From NCBI RefSeq assembly GCF_029633965.1, contig NZ_CP091277.1, positions 1,547,940 to 1,611,939 on the forward strand: 64,000 nucleotides of DNA, read 5' to 3'. Position 1 is the stretch's first letter; each line of letters opens with the position of its first letter. Of the stretch, positions 42,533 to 52,290 are shown one piece after another. Below the pieces are notes generated by a model. That model was not told the origin of the DNA. It saw only the letters and a program-made list of their open reading frames with translations, and searched no databases. The stretch comes from Methanogenium sp. S4BF. Its GTDB lineage: Archaea > Halobacteriota > Methanomicrobia > Methanomicrobiales > Methanomicrobiaceae. The translations under genes and the position numbers were made by a program.

Positions 42533-43237
42533 TTATTGAGCCCTGCCGGGAACCGGATTCCAGCCACCTGCCAGCCTCTCCGCCTTAATGAGTCTGGATA
42601 TCCCGTGCAGTGAAGAGTGCACCTTCCGGTACCTGACTTCAGCTGTCAATAGATTCAGGATGAGCTCACCTGGCGTTTCAAACGGCTCAATCCCGACATA
42701 GGAAGAGAAGAGCTCAAACGGTGTATGGGCATCAGAACCCACCGAGACAGGCTTCATCCATTCATCCGCGAGACGCTGAGCGAGCACATTTGCCTCCAGC
42801 GTCACATTGCGTGCATTGTATCCTTCAATAATATCGATGCGGCCGACAAGCTCCATCAGCGTATCACGCCGGATGGCAGTGGACCGGTAGGTGCAGAAGG
42901 GATGGGGCACAATCGAGATTGCCCCCTGATCCCGGATTATGTCAAGGGTCTCTGCTGCCGTGAGATAGGCCGGGACTTCCTCGTTCAGAAAGAGGCCGAT
43001 GATCTCTCCCTCGCTTGTCAGAATTTCCTCAGCAAGGATGACCGGCACATCAGGTGACTGCTCCCTGATGAGGCGGTAGGTCTCCTCTGCACCCAGGATG
43101 CTGTTATGATCGCAGACAATCGGAAGAATCCCATATTTTTTCCAGCCGTCCGCAATTGTCTTTGGACTATTCGAGGCATCAGACGAGTAGTATGAATGCA
43201 CGTGCATATCCAGGCGGATGTGTTCCGGAGGAGTCAT
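42533..43237 (-). CDS. PHP-domain metal-dependent phosphoesterase
   Basis: A 234-residue PHP-fold protein. Metal-binding motifs in order: DMHVHSYYSSDASNSP (about residues 10-25), IVCDHNSILG (40-49), a central glutamate in ILAEEILTSEGEIIG, IVPHPF (about 109-114) and VGSDAHTPFE (about 166-175). Related proteins hydrolyse phosphoesters such as nucleoside 3',5'-bisphosphate or RNA ends; substrate unknown. A TATA-like GTATATTC lies about 10-20 nt upstream, suggesting a nearly leaderless mRNA. Confidence 0.85.
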   Translation of the reverse strand: MTPPEHIRLDMHVHSYYSSDASNSPKTIADGWKKYGILPIVCDHNSILGAEETYRLIREQSPDVPVILAEEILTSEGEIIGLFLNEEVPAYLTAAETLDIIRDQGAISIVPHPFCTYRSTAIRRDTLMELVGRIDIIEGYNARNVTLEANVLAQRLADEWMKPVSVGSDAHTPFELFSSYVGIEPFETPGELILNLLTAEVRYRKVHSSLHGISRLIKAERLAGGWNPVPGRAQ

Positions 43238-43548
43238 TACATGAATATACTATTTCTTGTTAAGAAAGGGTTTGTCGACATAGAGTATATTCAGAATATG
43301 AAATCCATATTCTTTTCGCCGGCACGAGGCACACCATCAAACCTGCCTTATGCCCAGACACATATCCACGAGGATGTCTGGCCCAACCGTACTAACCGAT
43401 GTCACCCATCATTTTCGCAGATCCAAAAAAAAAGAGAACACCATTCTTTTGAACGGAGACAGGTGAGAACTGCCCTCTGCAGCTTCATAACGGGCAGAGA
43501 GAGGTGAACCCCCCTTTGCCGCACCACACCCGAAATCCACAGCGGGTT
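43238..43548. other. Spacer with no supportable gene
   Basis: The first 50 nt hold the PHP gene promoter on the minus strand. A short plus-strand frame (MNILFLVKKGFVDIEYIQ...) exists but has no family-like sequence and changes character after 40 codons. A nine-A run at 43427-43435 is seen. Confidence 0.35.
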
Positions 43549-44898
43549 TTACCGGCTCTTCCGCCTGCCGGTCACCAGATAATAACCCGCAAGCAGCACA
43601 ATACCCACAATCACGGCAAGAGAAACCGGATTCAGCAGTAGATCTTTCACCGGATTGCCGGCCGCCCCGTTCACCTGCTGCACAATCTGATCAGAGAGAA
43701 TCAGGGTGTCGCGTGCATCCCGGTATTTGATCTCGGCATTCAGGCCGTATGGTACTTCAAGCGAGCCGGATGCAAGTTTGACCGTGAAGTCGGCGCTCTT
43801 CGTCTCATTGGGCGCCATGTCACCGAGGAGCGCCGTATCAACCGAGGCGCTCAGGGGTGAGCCCGGCACAATCCGTGCCCGTGCGTCATATGCCGTTGCA
43901 TCACCGGTATTCCTGAACATCACCCGGATAGCCTTCGTCTCACCGGGCTCAATTTCAACAGGCCCGGAGACGATGGCAAAGGATGCCCCTGCACCCACGG
44001 GAACGCCTGTTCTCTCAGAGACCGACCGTTGCGGCTCACCATGCTCATCGGTGTAGACAATCATCACCTCTTCCGGGTAGAGGCCTGCACTGGCATCATC
44101 ACTCACATATGCCGTAAAGGTCACGTCCGTCACCGCACCCGGTGCGAATTCACCGATGAATACACCCCCGTCCACCAGCCGGAAGACGCCGGAAAGGCTC
44201 GTTAGTTCAGCAGCAGCGACGGTGCCCTTCGCATACCCCGCATTCTTCAGGGAGACCGTGATGGTCCCCGTCTGTCCGGGACAGAGATTTTCTGCCTGAA
44301 GCGAGAGAATCTCCGGCTTCACTTCTCCTTTGATCCTCACCGGGACCTCCAGCCGGACGGTCTTCTCCTCATAGGTATACTGCCACTCCCCGGACGGGAG
44401 CAGATGCTGGGCTGCCGCATAATGATAATCAGCACTGACAGAGAGCACACAGGTGCCTGCCGGAGCATTCTCATCCACATGGGCATAGGCCGTAAAAGAC
44501 CGGCTCTCCCCCGCCGGGATGTCACCGATGAGATAGGGCTCTGACTGTACCGAGAGAGGCGCACCCGCAACTTCAAGACCTGCGACCGTGCCCAGTGCGG
44601 TGGTCGGGTTGAGGGTGAAGACCGTGTATTCCAGCTCCCGGAGGACTTCCGTATCCACACCCTGGTTTTCAACGACAAAGTCCAGCCGGATATCGGTCCC
44701 CGGAACGAACTCATCGGTTCCTGAAAGCGTTGCATAGAGCGAAGGTTCGCTCCGGACAAACGCCTCTCCGGCACCGCACACCGGACCGGTGAGGACACAG
44801 AGAAACAGCCCGGCAAGGATACCGCACAGGACAAGCCGCCGGATTCCTTTGGTTGCCCCGCCCGCCCGGCACGGTGGCAGGAGACGAGTGCGCCTCAC
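43549..44898 (-). CDS. COG1361-type S-layer/surface protein, second gene of pair
   Basis: A 449-residue exported protein: a signal peptide (RLVLCGILAGLFLCVLTGPVCGA, cleavage near residue 43), then three or four CARDB-like beta-sandwich repeats (FVVENQGVDTE, TVSLKNAGYAKGT, RVMFRNTGDATAYDAR) and a C-terminal membrane anchor (about residues 423-443) with a basic tail. Its GTG start overlaps the stop of the paralogue upstream (GTGA). With its paralogue it lies divergent to an RND transporter, a grouping often seen in methanogens. A role in the cell envelope is inferred. Confidence 0.85.
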   Translation of the reverse strand: MRRTRLLPPCRAGGATKGIRRLVLCGILAGLFLCVLTGPVCGAGEAFVRSEPSLYATLSGTDEFVPGTDIRLDFVVENQGVDTEVLRELEYTVFTLNPTTALGTVAGLEVAGAPLSVQSEPYLIGDIPAGESRSFTAYAHVDENAPAGTCVLSVSADYHYAAAQHLLPSGEWQYTYEEKTVRLEVPVRIKGEVKPEILSLQAENLCPGQTGTITVSLKNAGYAKGTVAAAELTSLSGVFRLVDGGVFIGEFAPGAVTDVTFTAYVSDDASAGLYPEEVMIVYTDEHGEPQRSVSERTGVPVGAGASFAIVSGPVEIEPGETKAIRVMFRNTGDATAYDARARIVPGSPLSASVDTALLGDMAPNETKSADFTVKLASGSLEVPYGLNAEIKYRDARDTLILSDQIVQQVNGAAGNPVKDLLLNPVSLAVIVGIVLLAGYYLVTGRRKSR

Positions 44899-46193
44899 GG
44901 TTCCTGCCTTCCGCCCTGCTGTTTCCGGCGGTATAAAAAGAACCCGCCGAATGCGACAATCAGCACACCAAGGACTGCCATGAGATACATCGTGGTATTG
45001 TCCGCTGGCTGAACATCAACGATGACCTTCACCGTATCAGAGACATAATTGTTGTTCAGTGCGTCGTTGTAGCGGATTTCAGAATCAAGCGAATATTTCT
45101 TGATGGTCGCTGCCTTGTCCACCTGAACACGGTAGACCGCCTCTGCCGATTCACCCGGTTTCAGGTCACCGAGGTAGACATTGGAATCGGTGCCGGAGAA
45201 GGGATCGACGACACTGATTCTGCCCTGTGCCTGGTATGCAGTCGCGGCACCCGTATTCCGGTAGGTCACATGAATCAGGCTGTCTTCCCCTGCCTTTGCC
45301 GCCGCAGGGTCACTCACCGCAGCAAACGTGATTTTGCCCAGGAAATTCACCCCGATAAGAACCGGGCTCGTCATCGCATCCATCCCTTCATAATCCTTAT
45401 ACAGACCAAAGACGGTCAGCGGATACTGCTGCGTCTCATCCGCATCCTGTGAAACCGACACCTTCACGCGGGGGGTGATCGTCTCTCCGGCGGCGAACTC
45501 ACCGACATAGATGTTGGCCTCGACCGGAGTAAGCGGCCCGTTTCCGCCCGGCTCGATATACAGGGCGAAATGGGCGGCATCATCGGTGCCCGTGTTTGTG
45601 ACCGCCATTGTGACATACCCCTCGCCGCCGGCATTGAGGTCAGTGGACTGCACATCGGTTATCGCAAGGATGACAGATGGCGTCACGACGACGGTCACCG
45701 GAAGGTCCTCGGTGACCGTCGCAAAATGGTATGTGATGGCATCCTGCCCCGACTGGTCATACGACTGCATATACTCATACGCCACCCGGGCTGTCATGGC
45801 ATAGGTGCCGGCGGCGGCATCTGCCGGGATGTGGATATCAAAGGATGCTTTTTCCACGATCCCTGACGGAAGGATGCCCAGCACCTGCGTATCGGACTTC
45901 ACGGTAACGGGGGCGTTTCCCGGCAGGAGGGTCACCTTCACCGACCGCGCCGTATTCGGCAGATAATCCGGGGTCAGATACCGGAGCTGAACCAGTTTCA
46001 TGTCAATCAGCCCACGGTTTTCTACAAGGAGGGGAAGTTCTGCATCCTCGTCCGGACTGAACTGATTGCTCCCGGATACGGAGACCGAGATGACCGGGCC
46101 ATCAGTGAAAAATTTCTCCCCTGCAAGACCCGGTGACACTGCCAGTACCAGGAGGAGAAGACCGGCAGTCACAAAGAGATAGCGTGATTTCAT
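44895..46193 (-). CDS. COG1361-type S-layer/surface protein, first gene of pair
   Basis: A 432-residue paralogue of the next gene. A signal peptide (YLFVTAGLLLLVLAVSPGLAG) is followed by repeats (LLVENRGLIDMKL, MAVTNTGTDDAAHFAL, VTYRNTGAATAYQAQGR) and a C-terminal anchor (MYLMAVLGVLIVAFGGFFLY) with a basic tail. The pair is translated from one mRNA. The promoter must lie in 46194-46420, an AT-rich 227-nt region shared with the RND gene. Repeats of this sort are glycosylated surface or envelope-scaffold modules in archaea. Confidence 0.85.
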   Translation of the reverse strand: MKSRYLFVTAGLLLLVLAVSPGLAGEKFFTDGPVISVSVSGSNQFSPDEDAELPLLVENRGLIDMKLVQLRYLTPDYLPNTARSVKVTLLPGNAPVTVKSDTQVLGILPSGIVEKASFDIHIPADAAAGTYAMTARVAYEYMQSYDQSGQDAITYHFATVTEDLPVTVVVTPSVILAITDVQSTDLNAGGEGYVTMAVTNTGTDDAAHFALYIEPGGNGPLTPVEANIYVGEFAAGETITPRVKVSVSQDADETQQYPLTVFGLYKDYEGMDAMTSPVLIGVNFLGKITFAAVSDPAAAKAGEDSLIHVTYRNTGAATAYQAQGRISVVDPFSGTDSNVYLGDLKPGESAEAVYRVQVDKAATIKKYSLDSEIRYNDALNNNYVSDTVKVIVDVQPADNTTMYLMAVLGVLIVAFGGFFLYRRKQQGGRQEP

Positions 46194-46420
46194 AGATACA
46201 CCAGCGTTGACCTGAACAGCGCATTTTGTTCGGACAAACCCGCAGTCCCGGTACTAACAATATTATACGTACTCTTTAAACGTCTTTACATACGGATAGT
46301 CAGATTCAGAGGATTATTTTAAGGGCAAATCAGAATCATACTATTATTCGGGATTAAATACGCCGACAGACATCATCATGCCATCCAATATCGGGAGGCA
46401 TCTGCCGGAACCACGGGACG

Positions 46421-48703
46421 GTGCGCACCATCACAATCAGCATTCCTTCACTCTACAGCAGTCTTGCAGGGACCGTATACCGGCATCACAGATCTGTGCT
46501 TGCGGCCATGGCCATCCTCCTTTTTGCCGGACTCTTTGCTGCAACCGGCATCCAGTTTGAATCATCGTCAGACCAGTACCTGGACAAATCAACCCCTGAG
46601 GGGATACTCTACGACCAGTACAACGAACAGTTTGTCTCTGATACCTATATCCTCCTCATCCAGACGGCCGACCCTGCAGACTATACCCTCCTGCAGGACC
46701 TCCGGATACTCGAAGAAGAGATCAGACGCCTCGAATATGTCACCGAAACAAATTCGCTCGGCGATGTTCTGGCAGAAGTGAATGGTGGCATGATGCCGCA
46801 GAATCCGGAAATAACAACAGAAATACTCTCACTCCTGCCCGCAGACATCAAAGACACCTTCATCCCCGACAGCCAGACGGGACTCTTGTATGTCACCATC
46901 AAACAGGGCATATCAACCGACGTCTCACAGACCATCCTCCCCAGTCTGGAGACACTGACAGATGAAGCAGACCTCCCGCCCGGCACCGTTATCGATGTAA
47001 CCGGCGCCACCCCCTATAATGCTGAACTGCAGGATGACATGGTCATGTCAGGAGTGGTCCTCATCGTGGGTGCGCTCATCCTGATGGCAATCGTGCTCTT
47101 CATCCTCTTCTCCAACATGCGCCACTGGTTCCTCCCGCTCATTATCCTCGCATTCGGCCTTGTATACACCTTCGCTCTGTTGAGCCTTCTGGGAGTGAAA
47201 ATAAATAACGGCGCTATCGCATCGTTTCCCATTCTGCTCGGGCTGGGTATTGATTATGCGGTCCAGTTTCACGCACGGTTTGATGAAGAGCGGCGGGAAG
47301 GGGCCTCAATGGAGGCAGCCACCCGGGACACCCTGAAGAATACCGGGCCGGCCGTGCTGCTTGCCATGCTTGCAACCACAATGGGATTTCTCGCCATGTT
47401 CATCTCCCCGGTGCCGATGATAAAGACGTTTGCCGTCGTCTCCATCATCGGGGTCGCCTGCTGTTACTTCACAGCACTCCTCGGATTTCCCGCTTTTGCT
47501 GCACTCCTCGGATATATCCCGAAAGACGGGAAGCCGACACTGATGATGCGGGCCATGAACCGCTACAATCATCTGCTGGAAGGACTGGTCGGACGGGTAT
47601 CTGCATCCGCGGTTCCTGTACTCATCATTGCCGTGGTGATTGCCTTCGCGGGCATCTCGCTCGACCCGGGCATTCCCATCGACACCGACACCAAGTCGAT
47701 GGCGCCGCCTGACCTGCCGGCCCAGATTGCCCTCGACAAGGTGCAGGATGTACGGGGTTCTGTCACACCCTTCCCCCTTTATATCCGGGGGGATGACCTC
47801 AAAAGCATTGAAGCAATACAGTGGATTGATGCATTCAGCACACGGGCTGTCTCTGAACATGACGAGATCACCAAAGCGGACAGTATTGCGTCCCTCGTCA
47901 GAAAGCAGAACAACGGGGTAATACCCGATGACCAGGGCACCCTGAATGCCGTCCTTGCGGAAATTCCTGCATCCAAAAAAGACCCGTACCTGGAGGGCGA
48001 CAACGAAGCGGTCATCTCATTTACCACCCTCATTCTCACCATCGATGAACAGAACGAATTAAAAAAGCAGGTCGAAGCAGATGTCATCTGGTCTGAACCC
48101 CCGCCGCACCTTGAAGTCTATGCGACCGGTGACTTTGACCTCTACACCAACCTGATGGATATGATCGCATCCAGCAAGGAGGCAATGACAAATCTCGGGT
48201 TTGTCCTGATATTCCTCTTTTTAATTCTTGCATACCGGAGAATCCATGCCATCACGCCGGTCGTTCCCATCATCTGCATCGTCGGCTGGAACGCCGTCGC
48301 CATGATCCTGATAGGCCTCCACTACAACCCAATCAGTGCCTGCCTCGGCTCAATGACCATCGGGGTTGCAGCAGAGTATACGATTCTTGTGATGGAGCGG
48401 TTCTCTGAGGAGAAGGAGCTTGCCGCGGACCCCGCTGAAGCCATCCGGACATCGGTGCAGAAAATAGGATCCGCTGTGACCGTCTCCGGCCTCGTAACGG
48501 CAGGCGGATTCTCCGCACTCATGCTCTCGGTCTTCCCCATCGTCTCCAGTTTCGGCCTTTCCACCGTGATTGCCGTCTTATTCTCACTGATAGGAGCAAT
48601 CGTCATTATGCCAGCCGTCCTCACCCTGATGGTGGCGGTGGAAAAGCGGCTCAGAAACAAGAAGACAGACAGCATGACGGGCACCTCATCAGGCACCCGG
48701 TAA
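46421..48703 (+). CDS. RND-superfamily transporter (HAE3/MMPL-like)
   Basis: A 760-residue membrane protein with two homologous halves, each with a large extracellular loop and about six helices. Helix-4 motifs: FPILLGLGIDYAVQFHARFDEE in the first half (GLGIDY, about residues 268-273) and GSMTIGVAAEYTILVMERFSEE in the second (GVAAEY). The aspartate of the first half is replaced by glutamate in the second. The start is a GTG at 46421, chosen as first in frame. This single-subunit exporter type in archaea lacks the bacterial outer-membrane partner. It faces the COG1361 pair; export of a lipid or envelope component is plausible but not shown. Confidence 0.85.
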   Translation: MRTITISIPSLYSSLAGTVYRHHRSVLAAMAILLFAGLFAATGIQFESSSDQYLDKSTPEGILYDQYNEQFVSDTYILLIQTADPADYTLLQDLRILEEEIRRLEYVTETNSLGDVLAEVNGGMMPQNPEITTEILSLLPADIKDTFIPDSQTGLLYVTIKQGISTDVSQTILPSLETLTDEADLPPGTVIDVTGATPYNAELQDDMVMSGVVLIVGALILMAIVLFILFSNMRHWFLPLIILAFGLVYTFALLSLLGVKINNGAIASFPILLGLGIDYAVQFHARFDEERREGASMEAATRDTLKNTGPAVLLAMLATTMGFLAMFISPVPMIKTFAVVSIIGVACCYFTALLGFPAFAALLGYIPKDGKPTLMMRAMNRYNHLLEGLVGRVSASAVPVLIIAVVIAFAGISLDPGIPIDTDTKSMAPPDLPAQIALDKVQDVRGSVTPFPLYIRGDDLKSIEAIQWIDAFSTRAVSEHDEITKADSIASLVRKQNNGVIPDDQGTLNAVLAEIPASKKDPYLEGDNEAVISFTTLILTIDEQNELKKQVEADVIWSEPPPHLEVYATGDFDLYTNLMDMIASSKEAMTNLGFVLIFLFLILAYRRIHAITPVVPIICIVGWNAVAMILIGLHYNPISACLGSMTIGVAAEYTILVMERFSEEKELAADPAEAIRTSVQKIGSAVTVSGLVTAGGFSALMLSVFPIVSSFGLSTVIAVLFSLIGAIVIMPAVLTLMVAVEKRLRNKKTDSMTGTSSGTR

Positions 48704-48819
48704 TCCCCGGAAAGACACTCTTTTTTATGGGACCATCTCCTGCAGGCGTGCCATGCAGACAAAATGGCAGATCTGCCCGGAACAGCCATGGAACAACCCC
48801 CGCACCGGCAGGAGGAGAG

Positions 48820-49863
48820 TTAATACCACTGCGAGAGGTCCGATCTCCCGGTGGGTTTTGCTTCGGATGCCGGAAGCTGGCACTCAGCTGTACCCGCCGG
48901 CGCAGGATACCGGTACACCGGCGCCTTTGACCGTGCCCCAAACCGGCTTTCTCCCGGCCCTGTGTCCTCCACATCCGAGGCCACTTCATGAAGAATGGCG
49001 CTCGTATTGTCGGCCTGGTGGACGGCCCATGCCTCAACCGTATGGGGTTTCGGGTCTCCGTAGGGCCCGTGGTGGGTCTGGACAATATGAAGCAGGTGGC
49101 TAAGGTCCTGCCCGTCCACGTCAGTCTCAGCCGCCGCCTGTTCAATGATGGAGATGCCCGGGCTGATATGCCCGAGGAGAGAGTATATCGGAAGCTGGGA
49201 GTACGAGAAGCCCTGCTCTGCAAAACAGACGGCCTTTCCCACATCATGGAGAAGCGCCCCTGCCACTGCGACATCCCGGTCTGCAGAGATGCCTTCCGCA
49301 CCGGTCAGGAAGGCCTCTGTGTACCGGACCACCTCCAGCGTGTGTTCGGCAAGCCCGCCGCGATAGGCATGGTGCTTCGCGCGAGCAGCGGGAACGAAAA
49401 AGAAGGCGTCATGGGAGGCAAAGACCCGCTCAACCAGCTCACGCAGCCCCGGACGGGTGATGCCTGCTGCCATCCGGAGAAGCCCGGCACGGTTCTTCGT
49501 GCAGTCAGCGGGCGAGAAGACAAAGTCATTGGCATCAAGCGGGGCATGATCTGCAGGACCACCGATCAGATGGTCAACGCCTTCGTTCACACTCATCTGC
49601 AGTTCGCCGTTGTAGACAGAGGCCTGCCCGGCGATCCGGTGAGCCATCCCCTCACGGATGGCATGGTAGGCCTCTGCCACCTGCCCGTTTAGCCCGTTCA
49701 CGCCCCATATCTTGCATGCCATCGTGCCGGTCGCGTCACTGAGTGTGCAGGTGATATACTGCCCGCGTTTGCCTTCCCGGATCTCAGCATTGCTGATGAC
49801 AAAGAGGTCATCAATCAGATCCCGGTCTCCGACCGACTGAATGGTGTTCTTCTTCTTCTCCAT
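48820..49863 (-). CDS. OB-fold plus HD-domain protein, YhaM-like 3'-5' exoribonuclease
   Basis: A 347-residue protein: an OB-type nucleic acid-binding region (about residues 14-95, GQYITCTLSDATGTMACKIWG), then an HD domain with YRGGLAEHTLEVV, AVAGALLHDVGKAVCFAEQG and HIVQTHHGPYGD as metal sites. This domain order is that of YhaM-type 3'-5' exonucleases. The ATG at 49863 (MEKKKNTIQSVGDRDL) fits the family start. The C-terminal 50 residues are low-complexity and not conserved-looking. Target is probably RNA, inferred from the family only. Confidence 0.85.
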   Translation of the reverse strand: MEKKKNTIQSVGDRDLIDDLFVISNAEIREGKRGQYITCTLSDATGTMACKIWGVNGLNGQVAEAYHAIREGMAHRIAGQASVYNGELQMSVNEGVDHLIGGPADHAPLDANDFVFSPADCTKNRAGLLRMAAGITRPGLRELVERVFASHDAFFFVPAARAKHHAYRGGLAEHTLEVVRYTEAFLTGAEGISADRDVAVAGALLHDVGKAVCFAEQGFSYSQLPIYSLLGHISPGISIIEQAAAETDVDGQDLSHLLHIVQTHHGPYGDPKPHTVEAWAVHQADNTSAILHEVASDVEDTGPGESRFGARSKAPVYRYPAPAGTAECQLPASEAKPTGRSDLSQWY

Positions 49864-49903
49864 AATCTCTGAATCCCTGTCGTATCTGATTCCCGTATCG
49901 ATA

Positions 49904-50611
49904 CTATTCGTTTGACCGGCGGCCAAACCGGATCTGCACAAGCCCTTTCAGCATGGCAATACCGGTCGTACTGCCGACCCGTGAATCCGGCTGGTCCTCC
50001 CAGCGGATGGGCACTTCCCGGACCATATACCCCTGCCGTTTCATCTGCCACAGGAGTTCAACGTCAAACTCAAACCCCTGTGACCGGACAGACGGCAGGA
50101 CTGCCTGCACTGCCGGTGTCCGGAATACCTTTGCCCCGCACTGGGTGTCATGATACGGCAGGGCAAAGATGAGCCGGACAAAGAGATTGAACAGCCGGCT
50201 CTGCACCTGCCGTCCCATGCTCTGGCGCACCGGCACACAGGCGCCCTCGATCCAGCGTGAACCGATAGCCCCGTCCACATCCGCAAGCACGGAGAAGAGC
50301 CGCCGCATCTCGATGACGGTGGTCGACCCGTCGGCATCCATAAACCCGGCATACGGTGTTTCTGCACGCATCAGACCGGCCGCAACTCCCCCGCCTTTGC
50401 CCAGACGCTCAGGATATTCACGGCACTCCAGCCGGCAGGACGGATGAGCCAGTGCAAAGGCTCGAACAATACCTGCGGTATCGTCATCGCCGTCGCTGAC
50501 GACGATGACCGGCCCCCGGTATGCTGCAAGCCCACCCAGTAATCCCCCAATCCTGCCCGCTTCATTGTAGGCCGGAATGACAATGGTGCAGTCCTCTTCC
50601 CTGACCGTCAT
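49904..50611 (-). CDS. Family 2 glycosyltransferase, dolichyl-phosphate sugar synthase-like
   Basis: A 235-residue GT-A enzyme. CTIVIPAYNEAGRIGGLL (about residues 8-25), the nucleotide-binding VVSDGDDDT, the metal-binding FMDADGSTT (about 92-100), and SQGFEFDVELLWQMKRQGY with IRWEDQPDSRV near the end fit the DPM1/AglJ-like group that loads a sugar on dolichyl phosphate. No membrane segment is seen, so a cytoplasmic-face location is likely. The donor sugar cannot be told. The stop of the upstream DJ-1 gene overlaps the start (ATGA). Confidence 0.85.
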   Translation of the reverse strand: MTVREEDCTIVIPAYNEAGRIGGLLGGLAAYRGPVIVVSDGDDDTAGIVRAFALAHPSCRLECREYPERLGKGGGVAAGLMRAETPYAGFMDADGSTTVIEMRRLFSVLADVDGAIGSRWIEGACVPVRQSMGRQVQSRLFNLFVRLIFALPYHDTQCGAKVFRTPAVQAVLPSVRSQGFEFDVELLWQMKRQGYMVREVPIRWEDQPDSRVGSTTGIAMLKGLVQIRFGRRSNE

Positions 50612-51132
50612 TCCGGGCAGGAGGAGAGGGCTTCAATGACCTCTTCTGCAAATGCAGCCGCAGCAAGCGGGCCGTTCGCGGTAATGATCAGGTCATCCAC
50701 CACGACCGGAATGTCAGTGAAGGTCACACCCTTCTCGGCAAATGCCTTCTCAGAGAGCCGGGTCTTAAAGACGGTCGCCTGCCGCCCCTCAAGAATGCCG
50801 GCATAGGCGAGGACAACCGGTGCAAGGCAGATCGCCGCCACCACTTTTCCGTCGTCATACATCGTCCGGACAAGGGCACGCAGTTCAGTGTTCGGCCAGA
50901 GGTATTCGGCAGAGCCGGCGCCGCCGACTATAACAATACCATCATAGAGAGCGGGATCGCTTTCTTTGATGGACTGCGACACCTCAACCGTTTCTCCCAG
51001 CATACCCATGCAGGATCCCGGCTTGTCGGTGGCTACATCAAAGGCAATGCCTGCTTCGGTAAAGGCCTGCGCAGGGACAAGATATTCCTCATCCCTGAAC
51101 TTTTCGTGTGCGATGACCATGAGCAGTTTCAT
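50608..51132 (-). CDS. DJ-1/PfpI family protein
   Basis: A 174-residue flavodoxin-like protein. A glutamate/aspartate cluster in HEKFRDEEYLVP (about residues 9-20), GGAGSAEYLWP and the nucleophile-elbow-like VAAICLAPVVLAYAG (cysteine near residue 100) fit the family, which includes proteases, chaperones and glyoxalases. A His follows differently from proteases, so protease activity is doubtful. Co-translated with the glycosyltransferase gene by 4-nt overlap. Likely role: protein quality control or aldehyde detoxification; unproven. Confidence 0.82.
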   Translation of the reverse strand: MKLLMVIAHEKFRDEEYLVPAQAFTEAGIAFDVATDKPGSCMGMLGETVEVSQSIKESDPALYDGIVIVGGAGSAEYLWPNTELRALVRTMYDDGKVVAAICLAPVVLAYAGILEGRQATVFKTRLSEKAFAEKGVTFTDIPVVVDDLIITANGPLAAAAFAEEVIEALSSCPE

Positions 51133-51228
51133 ACTCTTAGGTCAGTACCACAGGTTCATTAAGCCTGCGCAGACGATGCGGAAGATAAAGCCCAATTCAT
51201 AAAGGGAAAGACAGCAAACATACCAATA

Positions 51229-51645
51229 ATGAGCTACCTCGAAGAGATCTCCCTGAAAGGCCGGGACGCAAACCCCTTCTTCCGGATGATGGGGATTGAT
51301 ATCGTTTCCTACGGTGAGGGACAGGCAGTCCTCACGATGGACGTCCGGCCCGACATGATGAACGGCGACGGATGGCTGCAGGGCGGCGTCTATACCGCCC
51401 TTGCAGACGAGGCGATGGCTCTCGCCCTCTTCACCGTCCTGAAAGGAAGCGAGATCACCGCGACCATCAGTGAGTCCACGTCATTCTACCGGGGAGTGCA
51501 GGACGGGACCATTGTTGCGGAGGGCACCGTTATCCGGAAAGGCAGAAAAGTCGCCTTCACCAAAGGCGTGGTCAGGCGGCCGGGAGAAACAGGCGAGGTC
51601 CTTGCTGAGTCCTCTGCATCCTTTGCAGTGATCGCACAGCAGTAG
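51229..51645 (+). CDS. PaaI-type hotdog-fold thioesterase
   Basis: A 138-residue hotdog protein. NGDGWLQGGVYTALADEAM (about residues 45-63) is the central helix region where the acidic catalytic residue sits; SESTSFYRGVQDGTIVAEG and VVRRPGETGEVLAESSASFAV complete the sheet. It would hydrolyse an acyl-CoA or acyl-thioester. A TATA-like ATTCATAAAG lies about 25-35 nt before the ATG, giving a short or no leader. It stands between two divergent units. Confidence 0.85.
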   Translation: MSYLEEISLKGRDANPFFRMMGIDIVSYGEGQAVLTMDVRPDMMNGDGWLQGGVYTALADEAMALALFTVLKGSEITATISESTSFYRGVQDGTIVAEGTVIRKGRKVAFTKGVVRRPGETGEVLAESSASFAVIAQQ

Positions 51646-51838
51646 TCATCCGCCAATACGATAGTTCCTGTTTTTCCCGTCTTCTCATTTTCATTCTTTT
51701 CAGCACCGTCTGCCGGGCATATACAGCCGAACCGGTCCCTGCAAGGGAAACTCCCGCCGCATCCCTGAACCACCCCTGCAAAAAACCGATCTCTCAATAA
51801 TCTTTATCCAATCCGAACCTGTAATTAGCAGTGTAATA

Positions 51839-52285
51839 ATGGAAGTATTCGCTCTTGGATGGATTCTGATCTCAATCGGAGTCATACTGCTCTTAATAGA
51901 GGCCTTCAACCCGGGGTTCTTCCTTGCAGTCCCCGGCACCACGCTCATCATCATCGGTGCCGTCTCATTGCTCTTCCCGGAGATCTTCAGTTCAACCTGG
52001 ATCATTCTGATAGGCATCGCAACCGCCCTCATTGCCGCAGGCGGCAGTGTATGGTTGTATGCACGGATAACCCCGGACAAGGCCCCGTCCACGATCAGCA
52101 AGGACTCTCTTGCCGGAAAGACCGGGATTGTGACAACAGCCGTGGTGGAGGATACCATCAAAGGAAAGGTCGTCATCGACAATGTGGACTGGAGTGCACG
52201 GTCCGCAGGCGGCAGTATCGCTGTCGGAAAAAAAGTACGCGTCGTGAAATCCGTGGGGGTACACGTCGTGGTTGAGGAGATATAA
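51839..52285 (+). CDS. NfeD-like membrane protein
   Basis: A 148-residue protein with two to three N-terminal membrane helices (GWILISIGVILLLIEAFNPG, FLAVPGTTLIIIGAVSLLF, IILIGIATALIAAGGSVWLY) and a C-terminal OB-like domain (about residues 85-148, AGKTGIVTTAVVEDTIKGKV). This is the short NfeD form without protease domain that always accompanies a slipin/SPFH gene, here 5 nt downstream. A box A-like TCTTTATCC precedes the ATG by about 30 nt. Role: membrane microdomain partner of the slipin. Confidence 0.88.
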   Translation: MEVFALGWILISIGVILLLIEAFNPGFFLAVPGTTLIIIGAVSLLFPEIFSSTWIILIGIATALIAAGGSVWLYARITPDKAPSTISKDSLAGKTGIVTTAVVEDTIKGKVVIDNVDWSARSAGGSIAVGKKVRVVKSVGVHVVVEEI

Positions 52286-52290
52286 CAGAC

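Noticed and set aside
43256-43507. Small gene starting MNILFLVKKGFVDIEYIQ
   Set aside because: The C-terminal half is compositionally random and there is no ribosome-binding site; it is more likely spacer.
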